A DNA stretch of 64,000 nucleotides from Thalassospira sp. TSL5-1 (GCF_001907695.1 NZ_KV880638.1:1537297-1601296), one strand, 5' to 3'; counted from the first letter of the stretch, positions 1 to 10,679 are shown. Program-made: numbers and translations. The notes: generated by a model from the letters alone, not told the origin.

Positions 1-936
1 GCTGGTGCGATGTCGTGGGTTTCCGAACGTCACCTTGTGGCTGCGGTTTCAAATGCCGGTGGCTTTGGCGTCATTGCCTGCGGCTCGATGGGGCCGGAAC
101 TGCTGGAAGCCGAAATTGCCGCCACCAAGGAAATGACCAGCAAGCCGTTTGGCGTTAACCTGATCACCATGCACCCGCAGCTTGATGACCTGATTGCGGT
201 TTGCCGTAAACAAAATGTTGGTCATGTGGTGCTGGCCGGTGGGTTGCCGTCGTCCGCTTCGATCAAGGCGGTCAAGGAATTTGCCAAAGTTATCTGTTTT
301 GCCCCGGCACTGGTGCTGGCGAAAAAGCTGACGCGCTCTGGTGCGGATGCCCTGGTGATTGAAGGCAGCGAAGCGGGCGGGCATGTTGGCCCGGTGTCGT
401 TAACCGTGCTGGCGCAGGAAATTTTGCCCGAAATTCGCGATGTGCCGATTTTTTGTGCCGGTGGCATTGGCCGGGGTGAAGCGATTTCATCATTCCTGGA
501 AATGGGTGCCGCAGGGGTGCAGGTTGGCACCCGCCTGGTTTGTGCCAGCGAATGTATTGCCCACCCGGCCTTTAAAAAGGCCTTTATCCGTGCCAGTGCG
601 CGTGAAGCCGTGACCACCGTGCAGCTTGATGACCGTTTCCCGGTGATCCCGGTGCGCGCCCTGACCAACAAGGGGACCGAAGCCTTCATGAATGTGCAGC
701 GCGAGGTGATTGACAAGTTCCGCGCCGGTCAACTCGAACAGGGGGCCGCGCAGCTGGAAATCGAACATTTCTGGGCGGGCGCACTTCGCCGTGCTGTTGT
801 AGACGGGGACGTTGAAAACGGATCTGTCATGGCGGGACAATCGGTTGGTATGGTAAAGAAAGAACAGCCGGTTTCGGAAATTCTGGCTGATCTTGTTGAA
901 CAGGCCGTTCAATCCTTCGCACAAAGAGACATTTAA
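1..936 (+). CDS. Nitronate monooxygenase / FabK-like flavoprotein, 5' truncated
   Basis: FMN-dependent TIM-barrel enzyme of the nitronate monooxygenase (2-nitropropane dioxygenase) family, which oxidises nitronates; related members are enoyl-ACP reductases (FabK). The reading frame is open from base 1 (Ala-Gly-Ala-Met-Ser-Trp), so the true start lies upstream of the window and the first internal ATG at 10 is not the start. Family features visible are AGGFGVIACG near the N terminus, the central EGSEAGGHVG glycine-rich stretch with its histidine, and the phosphate-binding CAGGIG followed by GAAGVQVGTRL. About 310 residues are present, so only a short N-terminal piece is missing. It ends 5 bp before ptsP and may be co-transcribed with it. 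The substrate cannot be told from sequence. Confidence 0.85.
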   Translation, partial: AGAMSWVSERHLVAAVSNAGGFGVIACGSMGPELLEAEIAATKEMTSKPFGVNLITMHPQLDDLIAVCRKQNVGHVVLAGGLPSSASIKAVKEFAKVICFAPALVLAKKLTRSGADALVIEGSEAGGHVGPVSLTVLAQEILPEIRDVPIFCAGGIGRGEAISSFLEMGAAGVQVGTRLVCASECIAHPAFKKAFIRASAREAVTTVQLDDRFPVIPVRALTNKGTEAFMNVQREVIDKFRAGQLEQGAAQLEIEHFWAGALRRAVVDGDVENGSVMAGQSVGMVKKEQPVSEILADLVEQAVQSFAQRDI

Positions 937-941
937 ACCTT

Positions 942-3221
942 ATGAGCATTTCGCCCGCTGCAGTTACCGGTCCGCGTCGCCTGTTAAAACGGGTGCGCGA
1001 CGTTATGGCCGGACCAGGCAGTGCAGAAGAGCGCCTGGGCAAGATCGTGACCATCATCGCCGCCGACATGGTTGCCGAGGTGTGTTCGGTCTATGTGATG
1101 CGGGCGGGCGAAGTGCTTGAACTTTTTGCCACATGTGGCCTGGCTGCCGAGGCCGTGCATCGCACGCGCCTGCGCACAGGCGAGGGGATTGTGGGGTATG
1201 TGGCGGCCCATGCAAGGCCGCTTAACTTGCGTGATGCCCAGTCACACCCCAATTTTGCCTACCGCCCGGAAACCGGTGAAGAAATTTATCATTCCATGAT
1301 TGGCGTGCCCATTTTGCGTGGGGGCCGGATCATTGGGGTTTTGGCGGTACAGAACCGGACCGAGCGCCAATATACCGAGGACGAACAGGAAGCCCTTGAA
1401 AATGTCGCGATGGTGCTGGCCGAAATGGTGGCTGGCGGCGAACTGGTTAACCGTGACGAACTGATCCCGGCGGATGGCATTGCCCTGTTGCCCCTGCGCC
1501 TGTCGGGCGCGCGGCTGGCACCGGGCATTGGCAAGGGCACAGCGGTTTTGCATGAACCGCGCATCGTGATCGACCGTATGGTCGCCGAGGACCCGCAGGA
1601 GGAACTGACCCGCCTGCGCACAGCCATGCGCGGCCTGCAAAAACATCTTGACCGCATGGTCGAAGCCGTTGGCGCGATTGACCTGGGCGGCGGGGACGAT
1701 ACCGGCGATATCCTTGATGCCTATCGTATGATTGCCAAGGATACCGGCTGGCTGAACCGCATTACCGAGGCGGTTAATACCGGCCTGACGGCAGAAGCCG
1801 CGGTGCAAAAGGTGCATGATGATACCCGTGCCCGCATGGCCCAGGTAACAGACCCCTATTTGCGCGAACGGCTGCATGATCTGGAAGATCTGGCAAACCG
1901 GCTGTTGCAGCATCTTTCCGGGCAGTTCCAGTCCCCGGCATTTGGCAATTTGCCGGATGATATCATTTTGGTGGCGCGCAATATCGGCCCGGCGGAATTG
2001 CTGGATTACGATCATACCCGTTTGCGCGGCCTTGCCCTTGAGGAAGGGTCGCATACATCGCATGTTGCCATTGTTGCCCGCGCCCTTGATATTCCGGTGC
2101 TTGGTGGTGTAAAGGGGGTTCTTGACAAGGTCGAAGGTGGCGATCCACTTATTGTTGATGCCGACAACGCGCAATTGTTCGTGCGTCCCAGCGAGGATGT
2201 GCGTTCCGTTATCGACGGGGCCCTGAAGGCACGGGCAGAGCGCAAGGCGCTTTATGCGCAAATGCGTGATTTGCCCGCGCAAACCCATGACGATGTGAGC
2301 ATATCGCTTAACATCAATGCGGGTTTGCTGATTGACGTGCCCCATGTGATTGAAAGCGGTGCGGATGGCATTGGTCTTTATCGGACCGAAATACCGTTCA
2401 TGGTGCGATCTGCCATGCCCGATATCGAGGACCAGACACGGCTTTATAACCGTATTTTCGAGCAGGCCGAAGGACGCCCGGTCGTTTTTCGCACCCTCGA
2501 TGTGGGCGGTGACAAATTATTGCCCTATTGGCAGGATATGACCGAGGAAAATCCGGCGATGGGCTGGCGGTCGATCCGGATCACTCTGGACCGTCCGGCG
2601 GTTCTGGTGCACCAGTTGCGTGCCCTGATCCGTGCGGCCCATGACCGTGATTTGCATGTCATGTTCCCGATGATAGCAGAGGTGGCAGAATTCAGAGCTG
2701 CCAAACAACTGCTTGACCGGCAGCTTGAACGTGAAGCAGGACGGGGCTTTGTGCCACGTTCGGTCAAGGTTGGTGCGATGCTGGAGGTTCCGGCCCTGAT
2801 ATGGCAGGCAAACAGCCTGTTGGGCCAGGTGGATTTCCTTTCGGTCGGGACCAACGACCTGTTGCAGTTCATGTTTGCTGCAGATCGCGGAAATCCGCGT
2901 CTTGAAGGTCGATATGACACATTGTCACCCGGTGTTTTTACATTTTTGAAGCACCTTGTGGGATTGTGCAATGACCGGAATGTGCGCCTGACCATTTGTG
3001 GTGAAATGGCCGGGCGTCCGCTTGAGGCGATGGCATTGATCGGACTGGGGGTGCGGCGTTTGTCAATGGCGCCGGCATCGGTTGGTCCGGTTAAGGAGAT
3101 GGTTAGAAGTATGAATGCAAGAAGTGTTGAACAATACGTTCTCTCGCTCCTTGACAGCCCTAGCAAAAGTCTTAGGTCCGGTCTTAAGGCTTTCGCAATA
3201 GATCATGGTGTAAAACTTTAA
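942..3221 (+). CDS. ptsP: Phosphoenolpyruvate-protein phosphotransferase PtsP (EI-Ntr)
   Basis: First enzyme of the nitrogen-related phosphotransferase system: it autophosphorylates from PEP and passes the phosphate to NPr and then EIIA-Ntr, a regulatory rather than sugar-transport cascade. The 759 residues fit the family. Order: an N-terminal GAF domain (about 25-165), the PEP-utiliser N-terminal domain (about 190-310), the mobile phosphohistidine domain with EGSHTSHVAIVARAL (active His about residue 374), and the PEP-binding TIM barrel with GADGIGLYRTE, FRTLDVGGDK and the catalytic-cysteine motif LTICGEMAG near residue 688. The GAF domain separates EI-Ntr from sugar EI. Cytoplasmic. It follows the upstream flavoprotein gene by 5 bp. 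In many alphaproteobacteria ptsP follows lysC; here the immediate neighbour is different. Confidence 0.97.
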   Translation: MSISPAAVTGPRRLLKRVRDVMAGPGSAEERLGKIVTIIAADMVAEVCSVYVMRAGEVLELFATCGLAAEAVHRTRLRTGEGIVGYVAAHARPLNLRDAQSHPNFAYRPETGEEIYHSMIGVPILRGGRIIGVLAVQNRTERQYTEDEQEALENVAMVLAEMVAGGELVNRDELIPADGIALLPLRLSGARLAPGIGKGTAVLHEPRIVIDRMVAEDPQEELTRLRTAMRGLQKHLDRMVEAVGAIDLGGGDDTGDILDAYRMIAKDTGWLNRITEAVNTGLTAEAAVQKVHDDTRARMAQVTDPYLRERLHDLEDLANRLLQHLSGQFQSPAFGNLPDDIILVARNIGPAELLDYDHTRLRGLALEEGSHTSHVAIVARALDIPVLGGVKGVLDKVEGGDPLIVDADNAQLFVRPSEDVRSVIDGALKARAERKALYAQMRDLPAQTHDDVSISLNINAGLLIDVPHVIESGADGIGLYRTEIPFMVRSAMPDIEDQTRLYNRIFEQAEGRPVVFRTLDVGGDKLLPYWQDMTEENPAMGWRSIRITLDRPAVLVHQLRALIRAAHDRDLHVMFPMIAEVAEFRAAKQLLDRQLEREAGRGFVPRSVKVGAMLEVPALIWQANSLLGQVDFLSVGTNDLLQFMFAADRGNPRLEGRYDTLSPGVFTFLKHLVGLCNDRNVRLTICGEMAGRPLEAMALIGLGVRRLSMAPASVGPVKEMVRSMNARSVEQYVLSLLDSPSKSLRSGLKAFAIDHGVKL

Positions 3222-3317
3222 AAACAATCGCTTTTGGCTGGGGTATTTGCTAGTTTGTTGCTGGATCGTAACGTGGGGGTGCGGGAGTTGGCGATCGGAA
3301 AGCGAAAGGAAGATCAT

Positions 3318-4676
3318 TTGGATGTGCCACCAAGAGGGCGCTTGCGGTTCAAACCGCTGCCTGGCAGTGCACCATCAAATGATATGAGTATGGAATCACA
3401 GGCTAATTTAAACGCTGAAAAGACGACTGTTGGCCGGTTATTGCGGCACACGCGAACAACGCATGGGCAAAGCCTTGAGGGCGTTGCGCAACTGTTGCGG
3501 ATTCGCAAAGTCTATCTTGAAGCGATTGAAAACGGCGATTATGACGCCCTGCCGGGCGGACCATATGGTTTGGGCTTTGTTAAGGGATATGCAGAGCACC
3601 TTGGGCTGGATGGTAAGGAAATTGTCCGCCGCTACAAGGAAGAGAGCAATGCGCCTGCCGTGCGCAGCCAGCTGAGTTTTCCCAAGCCGGTTCAGGAAAG
3701 CCGGGTTCCCGGTGGCGCAATGATGCTAATTGCCGCCGTACTGGGGATCGTGGCGTATGGCGGCTGGTATTATTTATCCAGCCAGGGCAAAACCATTGCC
3801 GATTTGGTTGAACCTTTGCCAGACAGCATGAAAATGGATGGCGCTGTACCTGGGGAATCGGCACCGGTTGCGACCGGAAATGGTGCCGCGAGCCGTGAAC
3901 GCACGCTGGAAAATGCCGCCGAGGCTCATGCCGCCGAAGTTGGCCCGTCATCTTCGGGCCCGCAGATGGGGACCTCTCCGTCGGCGCAGGCATCCGAAAG
4001 CATGAATGATCAGGCTTCCGGCACGGTTGATGGCATGTTTGCCGAACCTGATATGAACGAGACCGGTATTGTCACCGGTGCAGGCGACACCGCAACGGGT
4101 GTTGCGGATGCCCAAGGTGTCGAGGGTTCTCGAAGCTCTCAGGGCGCGTCACCGGCAAATGCCAATGACATGCCTGTTGCCACCAATGCCCCGGCAAATG
4201 GGGCTGCGACAAATGGTGCGGCAACAGCGCCTTCTGGTCAGGCAGCGTCCGTCATGCCGGATCAGGGCAATATTCCGGTTCCACCGCGTGCGCCCAATAC
4301 CCCGCAAACTGCTGGCACGCCAGAGGTCGCGTCGGTTCCTGCTGCACCGGAAGTGGGGGATGCCGGTGGTGGACGTGTTTTTGGTGCCGTTAATACCGAT
4401 AGCCGCGTGACCATTTCGGCCAACGAAACCAGCTGGGTTCGTATTCGCGAGGATGACGGCAATATTCTACTGACCCGGATGCTGAGTGCCGGTGACGTTT
4501 ACCGTGTTCCCAACCGTCCGGGCCTGAAGCTTGAGGTAGGGAATGCCGGGGCTTTGTCGATCAGCGTTGATGGAGCCAAGAGCCTGCCGGTTGGGTCTTA
4601 TGGTCAGGTCATTGCTGATTATTCGCTCAATCCTGATGATATTCAGGCATCTGTTGCCGAGAAAAAGACCCCGTAA
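3318..4676 (+). CDS. RodZ-like helix-turn-helix membrane protein (DUF4115)
   Basis: Cell-shape/cytoskeleton-type protein. A cytoplasmic HTH_25 domain (about residues 30-95, TVGRLLRHTRTTHGQSLEGV onward) is followed by one transmembrane helix (about 131-153, MMLIAAVLGIVAYGGWYYL), a long Ala/Pro/Gly-rich linker of about 190 residues and a periplasmic DUF4115 domain near the C terminus (VTISANETSWVRIRE). RodZ links MreB to the wall-elongation machinery. The start is uncertain: TTG 3318 is chosen because AAGGAAG lies 5 bp upstream; ATG 3384 is the first well-placed ATG, and an upstream in-frame TTG at 3234 is also possible. It lies directly upstream of ispG, a conserved alphaproteobacterial neighbourhood, but a terminator separates the two here. 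Confidence 0.85.
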   Translation: MDVPPRGRLRFKPLPGSAPSNDMSMESQANLNAEKTTVGRLLRHTRTTHGQSLEGVAQLLRIRKVYLEAIENGDYDALPGGPYGLGFVKGYAEHLGLDGKEIVRRYKEESNAPAVRSQLSFPKPVQESRVPGGAMMLIAAVLGIVAYGGWYYLSSQGKTIADLVEPLPDSMKMDGAVPGESAPVATGNGAASRERTLENAAEAHAAEVGPSSSGPQMGTSPSAQASESMNDQASGTVDGMFAEPDMNETGIVTGAGDTATGVADAQGVEGSRSSQGASPANANDMPVATNAPANGAATNGAATAPSGQAASVMPDQGNIPVPPRAPNTPQTAGTPEVASVPAAPEVGDAGGGRVFGAVNTDSRVTISANETSWVRIREDDGNILLTRMLSAGDVYRVPNRPGLKLEVGNAGALSISVDGAKSLPVGSYGQVIADYSLNPDDIQASVAEKKTP

Positions 4677-4701
4677 ACATCTGTTATGGGCGCGAAAATA
4701 C

Positions 4702-4734
4702 AAAAGGCGGCCTTATCCTGGGCCGCCTTTTGCG
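4702..4734 (+). terminator. Intrinsic terminator after the RodZ-like gene
   Basis: Perfect 11-bp inverted repeat AAAAGGCGGCC / GGCCGCCTTTT around an 8-base loop, 25 bp past the stop codon, with the U-tract built into the 3' arm. It separates the rodZ-like transcript from ispG. Confidence 0.85.
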
Positions 4735-4850
4735 TAACTGTCACAAAAACACGTTGAAAAACCTGTGCGGAACGGTTTCTTCCTGGCAGGGGATAAGCTA
4801 TATACAGGCCTGAAGATCACCGTGTTCCAACAAAGGCTACGGGTCCGCAA

Positions 4851-5963
4851 ATGAGTGTCCGCCCCTATCGTGATATTGAACGCCGCAAAAGCCGCAAAAT
4901 TCGTGTCGGCAATGTAGAGGTTGGCGGGGATGCGCCGATTTCGGTGCAGTCCATGACCAACACCCTGACCACGGATGTTGCTGGCACGGTTGCGCAAATC
5001 CATCGTCTTGAAGAAGCCGGTGCCGACATTGTGCGTGTTTCCTGCCCGGATCAGGAATCGTCGCTGGCGTTAAAGGACATCGTTAAACAGGTTAGTGTGC
5101 CCGTCGTTGCCGACATTCATTTTCATTACAAACGCGCGATTGAAGCTGCCGAAAGCGGGGCAGCCTGCCTGCGCATCAATCCCGGCAATATCGGTTCGAC
5201 CGACCGGGTGCGCGAAGTGGTGAAGGCGGCCCAGGATCATGGCTGTTCGATGCGTATTGGTGTCAATGCCGGGTCGCTGGAACGCGAATTGCTTGAAAAA
5301 TATGGCGAACCCTGCCCGGAAGCGATGGTCGAAAGTGCGCTGAACCATGCACGCATTCTTGAAGACCTTGATTTCCGCGAATTTAAAATTTCGGTTAAGG
5401 CATCGGATGTGTTTTTGGCGGTTGCGGCTTATTATGGCCTTGCTGAAGCCTGTGATTACCCGCTGCATCTGGGCATTACCGAGGCCGGTGGATTGCGCGG
5501 TGGGACGGTGAAATCATCCATCGGGATGGGCAACCTTTTATGGGCCGGGATTGGCGATACGTTGCGCGTGTCGCTGTCGGCTGATCCGGTCGAGGAAATC
5601 CATGTCGGGTTTGATATTTTGAAATCGCTGGGCCTTCGGACCCGGGGTGTGCAAATCATTTCCTGCCCGTCCTGTGCGCGGCAGGGCTTTAACGTGGTGG
5701 ATACGGTGGCCGAACTGGAAAAGCGCCTGGCGCATATTTCGACCCCCATTTCGCTGTCCATCATTGGCTGTATCGTCAATGGCCCCGGTGAAGCCCGCGA
5801 AACCGACATCGGCCTGACCGGTGGCGGGGGCGGTAACCATAAAATGTATATTTCCGGCCGCCCGGACCATAATATCAGCACCGAAAAAATGGTGGACCAT
5901 ATTGTGGAACTGGTCGAGGAACGGGCGGCAAAAATCGAGGCCGCCAAGGCCGCCGCAGAATAG
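4851..5963 (+). CDS. ispG: 4-hydroxy-3-methylbut-2-enyl-diphosphate synthase IspG
   Basis: Penultimate step of the MEP isoprenoid pathway: converts 2-C-methyl-D-erythritol 2,4-cyclodiphosphate to HMBPP using a [4Fe-4S] cluster and reduced flavodoxin or ferredoxin. The 370 residues match the short bacterial (two-domain) form. An N-terminal TIM barrel starts [10 protein letters not shown], contains [16 protein letters not shown] and LRINPGNIG, and is followed by the C-terminal cluster domain with the ligands CPSCARQGF (about residues 271-274) and CIVNGPGE (about 306). ATG start at 4851 after its own leader. Transcribed separately from the upstream gene (terminator at 4702) and probably read on towards hisS, 107 bp downstream. 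Confidence 0.97.
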   Translation: MSVRPYRDIERRKSRKIRVGNVEVGGDAPISVQSMTNTLTTDVAGTVAQIHRLEEAGADIVRVSCPDQESSLALKDIVKQVSVPVVADIHFHYKRAIEAAESGAACLRINPGNIGSTDRVREVVKAAQDHGCSMRIGVNAGSLERELLEKYGEPCPEAMVESALNHARILEDLDFREFKISVKASDVFLAVAAYYGLAEACDYPLHLGITEAGGLRGGTVKSSIGMGNLLWAGIGDTLRVSLSADPVEEIHVGFDILKSLGLRTRGVQIISCPSCARQGFNVVDTVAELEKRLAHISTPISLSIIGCIVNGPGEARETDIGLTGGGGGNHKMYISGRPDHNISTEKMVDHIVELVEERAAKIEAAKAAAE

Positions 5964-6070
5964 CAGGCGTAAAGCGCAATTAGGGCTTTCCGCCATCCCG
6001 GCGGAAGGCTATTTTCGTGCGCAGGCGTCCCGCCTGATTTGTAAAACAGCAAAAATATCGGAGATAGAAC

Positions 6071-7312
6071 GTGGCATCGCTTCAACCCGTCCGTGGCACA
6101 CATGACCTTTTACCCGAAGAAAACCGGGTACAGGACCATATTGCGGAAACTGCCCGCGCCATTGGCGAGCTGTATGGTTATCATCGCATGACCACGCCGA
6201 TCTTTGAATTTACCGACGTTTTTGCCCGTACTCTTGGCGATACATCCGACGTTGTGACCAAGGAAATGTACACCTTTGAGGATCGCGGCGGGGAACGCAT
6301 TACGTTGCGACCGGAAAACACCGCCGGGATCGCGCGGGCCTATATTTCCAATGGCATGCAGCAAATGTCACCGGTGAAGGTGTGTTATTACGGGCCGATG
6401 TTCCGATATGAACGCCCGCAAAAGGGCCGCCAGCGCCAGTTCCACCAGATCGGTGTGGAGTTGCTGGGCGTTGAACAGGTTGCTGGCGATATCGAGGTAA
6501 TTGCCTATGGCGCCCATATCCTTAAGGCGCTGGGTTTGTGGGATAACATCACCCTTGAACTTAACACCCTTGGTGATCCGGAAAGCCGGGCGGCGTACCG
6601 CGACGTGCTGGTAGATTATTTCAAGGGCCATTTTGACAAGCTGTCGGAAGACAGCCGTAACCGGCTTGAGAAAAACCCGTTGCGTATTCTGGATTCCAAG
6701 GATGAAGGCGACCGCGAACTGGTGGCGAATGCGCCAATGTTTGGTGAGTATCTGAACGAATATTCACAAACGTTCTTCAAACAATTGACCGACGGTTTGG
6801 CCGATATTGGCATTAATTACCAGCTTAACCCGCGTTTGGTGCGCGGGCTGGATTATTATTGCCATACCTGCTTTGAGTTTGTCACCAGCACCCTTGGTGC
6901 GCAGGGTACGGTTATGGCCGGTGGCCGTTATGATGGCCTGATTTCAACAATGGGTGGTCCGCAAACAGCCGGTGTAGGCTGGGCAGCCGGTGTTGAACGC
7001 CTGGCGATGATGGTGGAAAATGTGCCCGCGGCACCGCGCCCGGTGGCCCTGGTGCCGATGGGCGATGCCGCCGAAAGCCGTTGCCGCATACTGGCGCAGC
7101 AACTGCGCGAGGCGGGCATTGCGGTTGAGCTGGGTTATTCGGGCAATATGAAAAAACGCCTGAAACGGGCAGACAAGGCAAATGCCAAAATGGCCGTGAT
7201 CATCGGCGACGATGAACTGGCAAAAGGCATTGCCGTTTTGCGTGACCTGGATGCGGGCGAGCAACAGGAAGTTGCGATTGACAGCCTGATTGGTGTGATT
7301 GGCAAGAGGTGA
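6071..7312 (+). CDS. hisS: Histidyl-tRNA synthetase
   Basis: Class IIa aminoacyl-tRNA synthetase charging tRNA-His. Starts with GTG at 6071 (MASLQPVRGTHDLLPEE, the family's usual N terminus). Class II motif 2 is in YGPMFRYERPQKGRQRQFHQ, and the histidine-A motif is in RGLDYYCHTCFE with GRYDGL near residue 285. The C-terminal anticodon-binding domain begins around residue 325. The 413-residue length is normal. It sits in a hisS-hemA-prfA-prmC run with very short gaps, so a single operon is likely. Cytoplasmic. Confidence 0.97.
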   Translation: MASLQPVRGTHDLLPEENRVQDHIAETARAIGELYGYHRMTTPIFEFTDVFARTLGDTSDVVTKEMYTFEDRGGERITLRPENTAGIARAYISNGMQQMSPVKVCYYGPMFRYERPQKGRQRQFHQIGVELLGVEQVAGDIEVIAYGAHILKALGLWDNITLELNTLGDPESRAAYRDVLVDYFKGHFDKLSEDSRNRLEKNPLRILDSKDEGDRELVANAPMFGEYLNEYSQTFFKQLTDGLADIGINYQLNPRLVRGLDYYCHTCFEFVTSTLGAQGTVMAGGRYDGLISTMGGPQTAGVGWAAGVERLAMMVENVPAAPRPVALVPMGDAAESRCRILAQQLREAGIAVELGYSGNMKKRLKRADKANAKMAVIIGDDELAKGIAVLRDLDAGEQQEVAIDSLIGVIGKR

Positions 7313-7319
7313 TGACCTG

Positions 7320-8690
7320 GTGAGCGAGGCGGCCGCACGCGAGGAAGCCGGAGACTGGCCGCTGGACCGCTTGATGGTGGTTGGAACCAACCACCGGCGA
7401 TCCGGTGAGGAAACGCGCGACCGCCTTTTCATTGATGAAGCCCGTTTGCCGCAGTTTTTGGGTGTGATCACCCAGGCTCGGCTGGGCCAGGCGGTTGTGG
7501 TTTCGACCTGCAATCGCACCGAAATCCATCTGTTGGCGAATGAAGCCGAACGGGGTCGGGAACGGGTGATCGACCTGATGGCGCTCTGGGCCGACCTGGA
7601 CCGGGACCAGTTGGCGGCGGAATTATATATTCGCACCGGGCGCGAAGCCCTGCGGCATGTTTTTGCCGTGTCATCCTCGCTCGATAGCTTGGTGATTGGC
7701 GAACCGGAAGTTTTCGGCCAGATCAAGGATGCCCACAAAATTGCCCGCGCCCACGGGCTGGTGGGCCGTGAACTGGAACAGGTTTACCAGACTGCCTATG
7801 CCATTTCCAAAAGGGTGCGCAGCCAGACTGGTATTGGCCAGGGCGCGGTATCGATTGCGGCGGCGGCGCAGTCGGTCGCACGCGATTTGCACGGGGATAT
7901 TGGAAATTGTTCGCTGTTGCTGGCCGGGGCGGGCGATATGGGCGAGCTGATTGCCGCCTCCCTTGCCGAACGCGGCATTGGCCGGATTATGGTGGCCGAC
8001 CGGTTAACGGCGCGGGCGCGGCTGGTGGCGCGACGTCTTGAATGCCACTGGTCGGATATGGGCGATCTGGACCGGTTGCTGGCCGAGGCCGACATTGTGT
8101 TAACGGCAGGCGGATCGCGCCGGTATTTGATCAATCACGATATTGCGCTTGCGGCAGTCAAGCGCAGGCGATATCGCCCGGTTTTGATGATTGATACCGC
8201 TGTTCCCGGTGATATCGACCCGCAGGTTGACGATATTTCGGAAGTGTTTTTCTACCGTCTGGAAGACCTGGAAAAGATTGCCGCCGAAGGACGCGGCGGA
8301 CGCGAGGAAAAGGCCGACGAAGCCTGGGCGATGGTGGAAGCCGAGGTGGACCATTTTGTTCGTGTGCGGGCCGAACGGGCCGCCGTGCCCGCCCTTGCCG
8401 AATTGCGCCAGCATTTTGATGCGGTGCGGGCAGCGGCATTGGCCGAAAGTCATGGGGATGCGGAAAAGGCAACCCGGCTTTTGGTTAATCGGCTGTTGCA
8501 TGCACCGACACAAGCCCTTAAAGACCTAGCAGCCACCACGGGTGGGGCCGGGACAATGGAATGGGTCAAGGCGCAGAAATTGCTTGGGCGGTTGTTTCCG
8601 CTTTCGCCGGATGACGAAGGCCGGAAAGACAATTCAGACCCGGTAGACTCGTTCGACCCGGCAGATACAGATCAGGAGAATAAAGCGTGA
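7320..8690 (+). CDS. hemA: Glutamyl-tRNA reductase
   Basis: First committed step of C5-pathway haem synthesis: NADPH-dependent reduction of glutamyl-tRNA to glutamate-1-semialdehyde. The catalytic cysteine is in [11 protein letters not shown] (Cys about 64), then [18 protein letters not shown] and the Rossmann motif [11 protein letters not shown] (about residue 198). The GTG at 7320 is preferred over the in-frame TTG at 7299 because AGAGGTGA sits 7 bp upstream and the longer version would overlap hisS. 456 residues. The C-terminal tail is Asp-rich and overlaps the start of prfA by 4 bp (GTGA), implying translational coupling. Bacteria using the C5 route are a minority among alphaproteobacteria, many of which use ALA synthase. 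Confidence 0.9.
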   Translation: MSEAAAREEAGDWPLDRLMVVGTNHRRSGEETRDRLFIDEARLPQFLGVITQARLGQAVVVSTCNRTEIHLLANEAERGRERVIDLMALWADLDRDQLAAELYIRTGREALRHVFAVSSSLDSLVIGEPEVFGQIKDAHKIARAHGLVGRELEQVYQTAYAISKRVRSQTGIGQGAVSIAAAAQSVARDLHGDIGNCSLLLAGAGDMGELIAASLAERGIGRIMVADRLTARARLVARRLECHWSDMGDLDRLLAEADIVLTAGGSRRYLINHDIALAAVKRRRYRPVLMIDTAVPGDIDPQVDDISEVFFYRLEDLEKIAAEGRGGREEKADEAWAMVEAEVDHFVRVRAERAAVPALAELRQHFDAVRAAALAESHGDAEKATRLLVNRLLHAPTQALKDLAATTGGAGTMEWVKAQKLLGRLFPLSPDDEGRKDNSDPVDSFDPADTDQENKA

Positions 8691-9769
8691 GTTTGGACCC
8701 AGCAAAGCTGCATGGTGTTGTGCGCCGGTTTGACGAGCTTAAATCCCTGCTTTCCGGCGGGGCGGGTGATTCGGACAGCTTTGCCAAATTGTCGCGCGAA
8801 TATGCCGAATTGCTGCCGGTTGTCGAAAAGATTGAGGTTTTTCAACGCCTGCATGATGATCTGGCCGGGGTGAAGGAATTGCTGGCCGACCCGGATTCCG
8901 ATCGTGAAATGCGCGAAATGGCGGAAGCCGAACGCCAAGAATTGCTGGAAAAACTGCCCGATGCTGAACACGAAGTAAAGTTGATGCTGCTGCCCAAGGA
9001 TGCGGCAGATGAAAAGAACGCCATTTTGGAAATTCGCGCCGGGACGGGCGGTGAAGAAGCCGCCCTGTTTGCGGCGGATTTGTATCGCATGTATCAGCGT
9101 TATGCCGAAACGCGTGGCTGGCGGTTTGAACTGATGGACGTTAACGAAAACGACCTGGGCGGGTTTAAGGAAGTGGTGGTTAATGTTTCGGGTGCTGGCG
9201 TGTTTGCCCGCCTGAAATATGAAAGTGGCGTGCACCGTGTGCAGCGTGTGCCGGTCACGGAAACCGGCGGGCGTATTCATACATCTGCGGCAACCGTGGC
9301 GGTTTTGCCCGAGGCCGAAGAAGTTGACGTGCATATAGACCCCAAGGATTTGCGCATTGATACGTATCGGTCGCAGGGCGCGGGCGGGCAGCATGTGAAC
9401 ACCACCGATAGTGCCGTGCGTGTCACCCATATTCCGACCGGGGTTGTGGCATCCTGTCAGGAAGACAAGTCGCAGCATAAAAACAAGGCCAAGGCCATGA
9501 AAATGCTGATGACGCGCCTGTATGACCATGAACGCGAAACCAAGGATGCCGCCCGTGCGGCAGACCGTAAATCGCAGGTGGGCTCTGGCGACCGGTCCGA
9601 ACGCATTCGCACCTATAATTTCCCGCAGGGGCGGGTATCGGATCATCGGATTAACGTGACGCTGTATCGGCTGGATGATTTTATCACCGGAGGCCCGGCA
9701 GTTGATGAAATGATTGATGCCCTGATTTCAGAAGATCAGGCGCAAAAACTGGCCGAAATCGAGAATTGA
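8687..9769 (+). CDS. prfA: Peptide chain release factor 1
   Basis: Recognises UAG and UAA stop codons and triggers peptide release. The catalytic GGQ is in [17 protein letters not shown] (about residue 234), and the codon-recognition tripeptide is PVT in [14 protein letters not shown], a variant of the textbook PAT. 360 residues, full length. The GTG start overlaps the hemA stop by 4 bp. prmC, whose product methylates the GGQ glutamine, follows 7 bp downstream, so the enzyme and its substrate are encoded together. Confidence 0.97.
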   Translation: MSLDPAKLHGVVRRFDELKSLLSGGAGDSDSFAKLSREYAELLPVVEKIEVFQRLHDDLAGVKELLADPDSDREMREMAEAERQELLEKLPDAEHEVKLMLLPKDAADEKNAILEIRAGTGGEEAALFAADLYRMYQRYAETRGWRFELMDVNENDLGGFKEVVVNVSGAGVFARLKYESGVHRVQRVPVTETGGRIHTSAATVAVLPEAEEVDVHIDPKDLRIDTYRSQGAGGQHVNTTDSAVRVTHIPTGVVASCQEDKSQHKNKAKAMKMLMTRLYDHERETKDAARAADRKSQVGSGDRSERIRTYNFPQGRVSDHRINVTLYRLDDFITGGPAVDEMIDALISEDQAQKLAEIEN

Positions 9770-9776
9770 GCCTGAT

Positions 9777-10679
9777 ATGATGCCCCACCGTCCGGAACAT
9801 GCCCCCGACACACTGGGCAGTTTAATGGCCTGGGCGGTTGCGACATTGCGCGAGGCCGGTACTGAAAATGCCCGGCTGGATGCGCGCATTTTACTGTCCG
9901 AGGCCTGTGGGGTGGATGCCAGCCGCATTCTGGCGTGGCCGGAAGACCGTGTGATGCCGGAAAATGCGCAGCAGTTTCGCGCCATGATCGCCCGACGTCT
10001 GGCGCACGAGCCGGTATCGCGCATCCTTGGAAAACGCGATTTTTGGCGTCATACCTTTAAGGTGACAGAAGATACCCTTGACCCGCGCCCCGATAGTGAA
10101 ACGCTGGTGGAATGGACGATTGAATGTGCCGGGCGGTTTGATGCCCCGCAGATAATTGATTTTGGCACCGGGACGGGCTGTTTGATCCTGTCGGTTTTGG
10201 GTGATGTGCCAGCGGCGCGGGGCCTGGGCGTGGATATAAGTGCCGGGGCGGTGGCCTGCGCGCAGGAAAATGCCGTTGCCCTGGGGCTTGCGGCGCGCTG
10301 TGAATTTGTGGTGTCGGACTGGATGGAAAACCTGTCGCAAGAGACAATCGCGTCCGGGTTTGATATCATGATATCAAACCCACCCTATATTGCGCATCAT
10401 GAAATGGCGGGTCTGGCACCCGATGTGCGCGAATACGACCCCTATGGTGCGTTAAGCGACGGGGCTGACGGGCTTGGGGCCTATCGTATTTTGGCCGGTG
10501 TTGCGGCACAGTTGGTGCGGCCTGGCGGGCAGGTTATTTTTGAAATTGGCCAGGGCCAGGAAGATGCGGTTCGGGCCCTGTTGATACAGCACGGATTTGA
10601 TGCCATCGCCGACCGCCGTGACCTTGGCGGGATTGTGCGATGTGTGAGCGGGCAAAAGAACGATAATGGACCTGCCTGA
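9777..10679 (+). CDS. prmC: Release-factor glutamine N5-methyltransferase PrmC
   Basis: SAM-dependent methyltransferase that N5-methylates the GGQ glutamine of release factors. A helical N-terminal release-factor-binding domain (about 1-90) precedes a Rossmann methyltransferase domain with FGTGTGCLILSVL (SAM motif I) and the glutamine-binding motif MISNPPYI (NPPY at about residues 201-204). 300 residues, normal length. Start ATG 9777, with a second ATG immediately after. Last gene of the hisS-hemA-prfA-prmC unit; a 394-bp gap follows. Confidence 0.96.
   Translation: MMPHRPEHAPDTLGSLMAWAVATLREAGTENARLDARILLSEACGVDASRILAWPEDRVMPENAQQFRAMIARRLAHEPVSRILGKRDFWRHTFKVTEDTLDPRPDSETLVEWTIECAGRFDAPQIIDFGTGTGCLILSVLGDVPAARGLGVDISAGAVACAQENAVALGLAARCEFVVSDWMENLSQETIASGFDIMISNPPYIAHHEMAGLAPDVREYDPYGALSDGADGLGAYRILAGVAAQLVRPGGQVIFEIGQGQEDAVRALLIQHGFDAIADRRDLGGIVRCVSGQKNDNGPA

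Noticed and set aside
1242..2345. Long open frame opposite ptsP
   Set aside because: It overlaps the well-supported ptsP gene and its translation has no recognisable domain.
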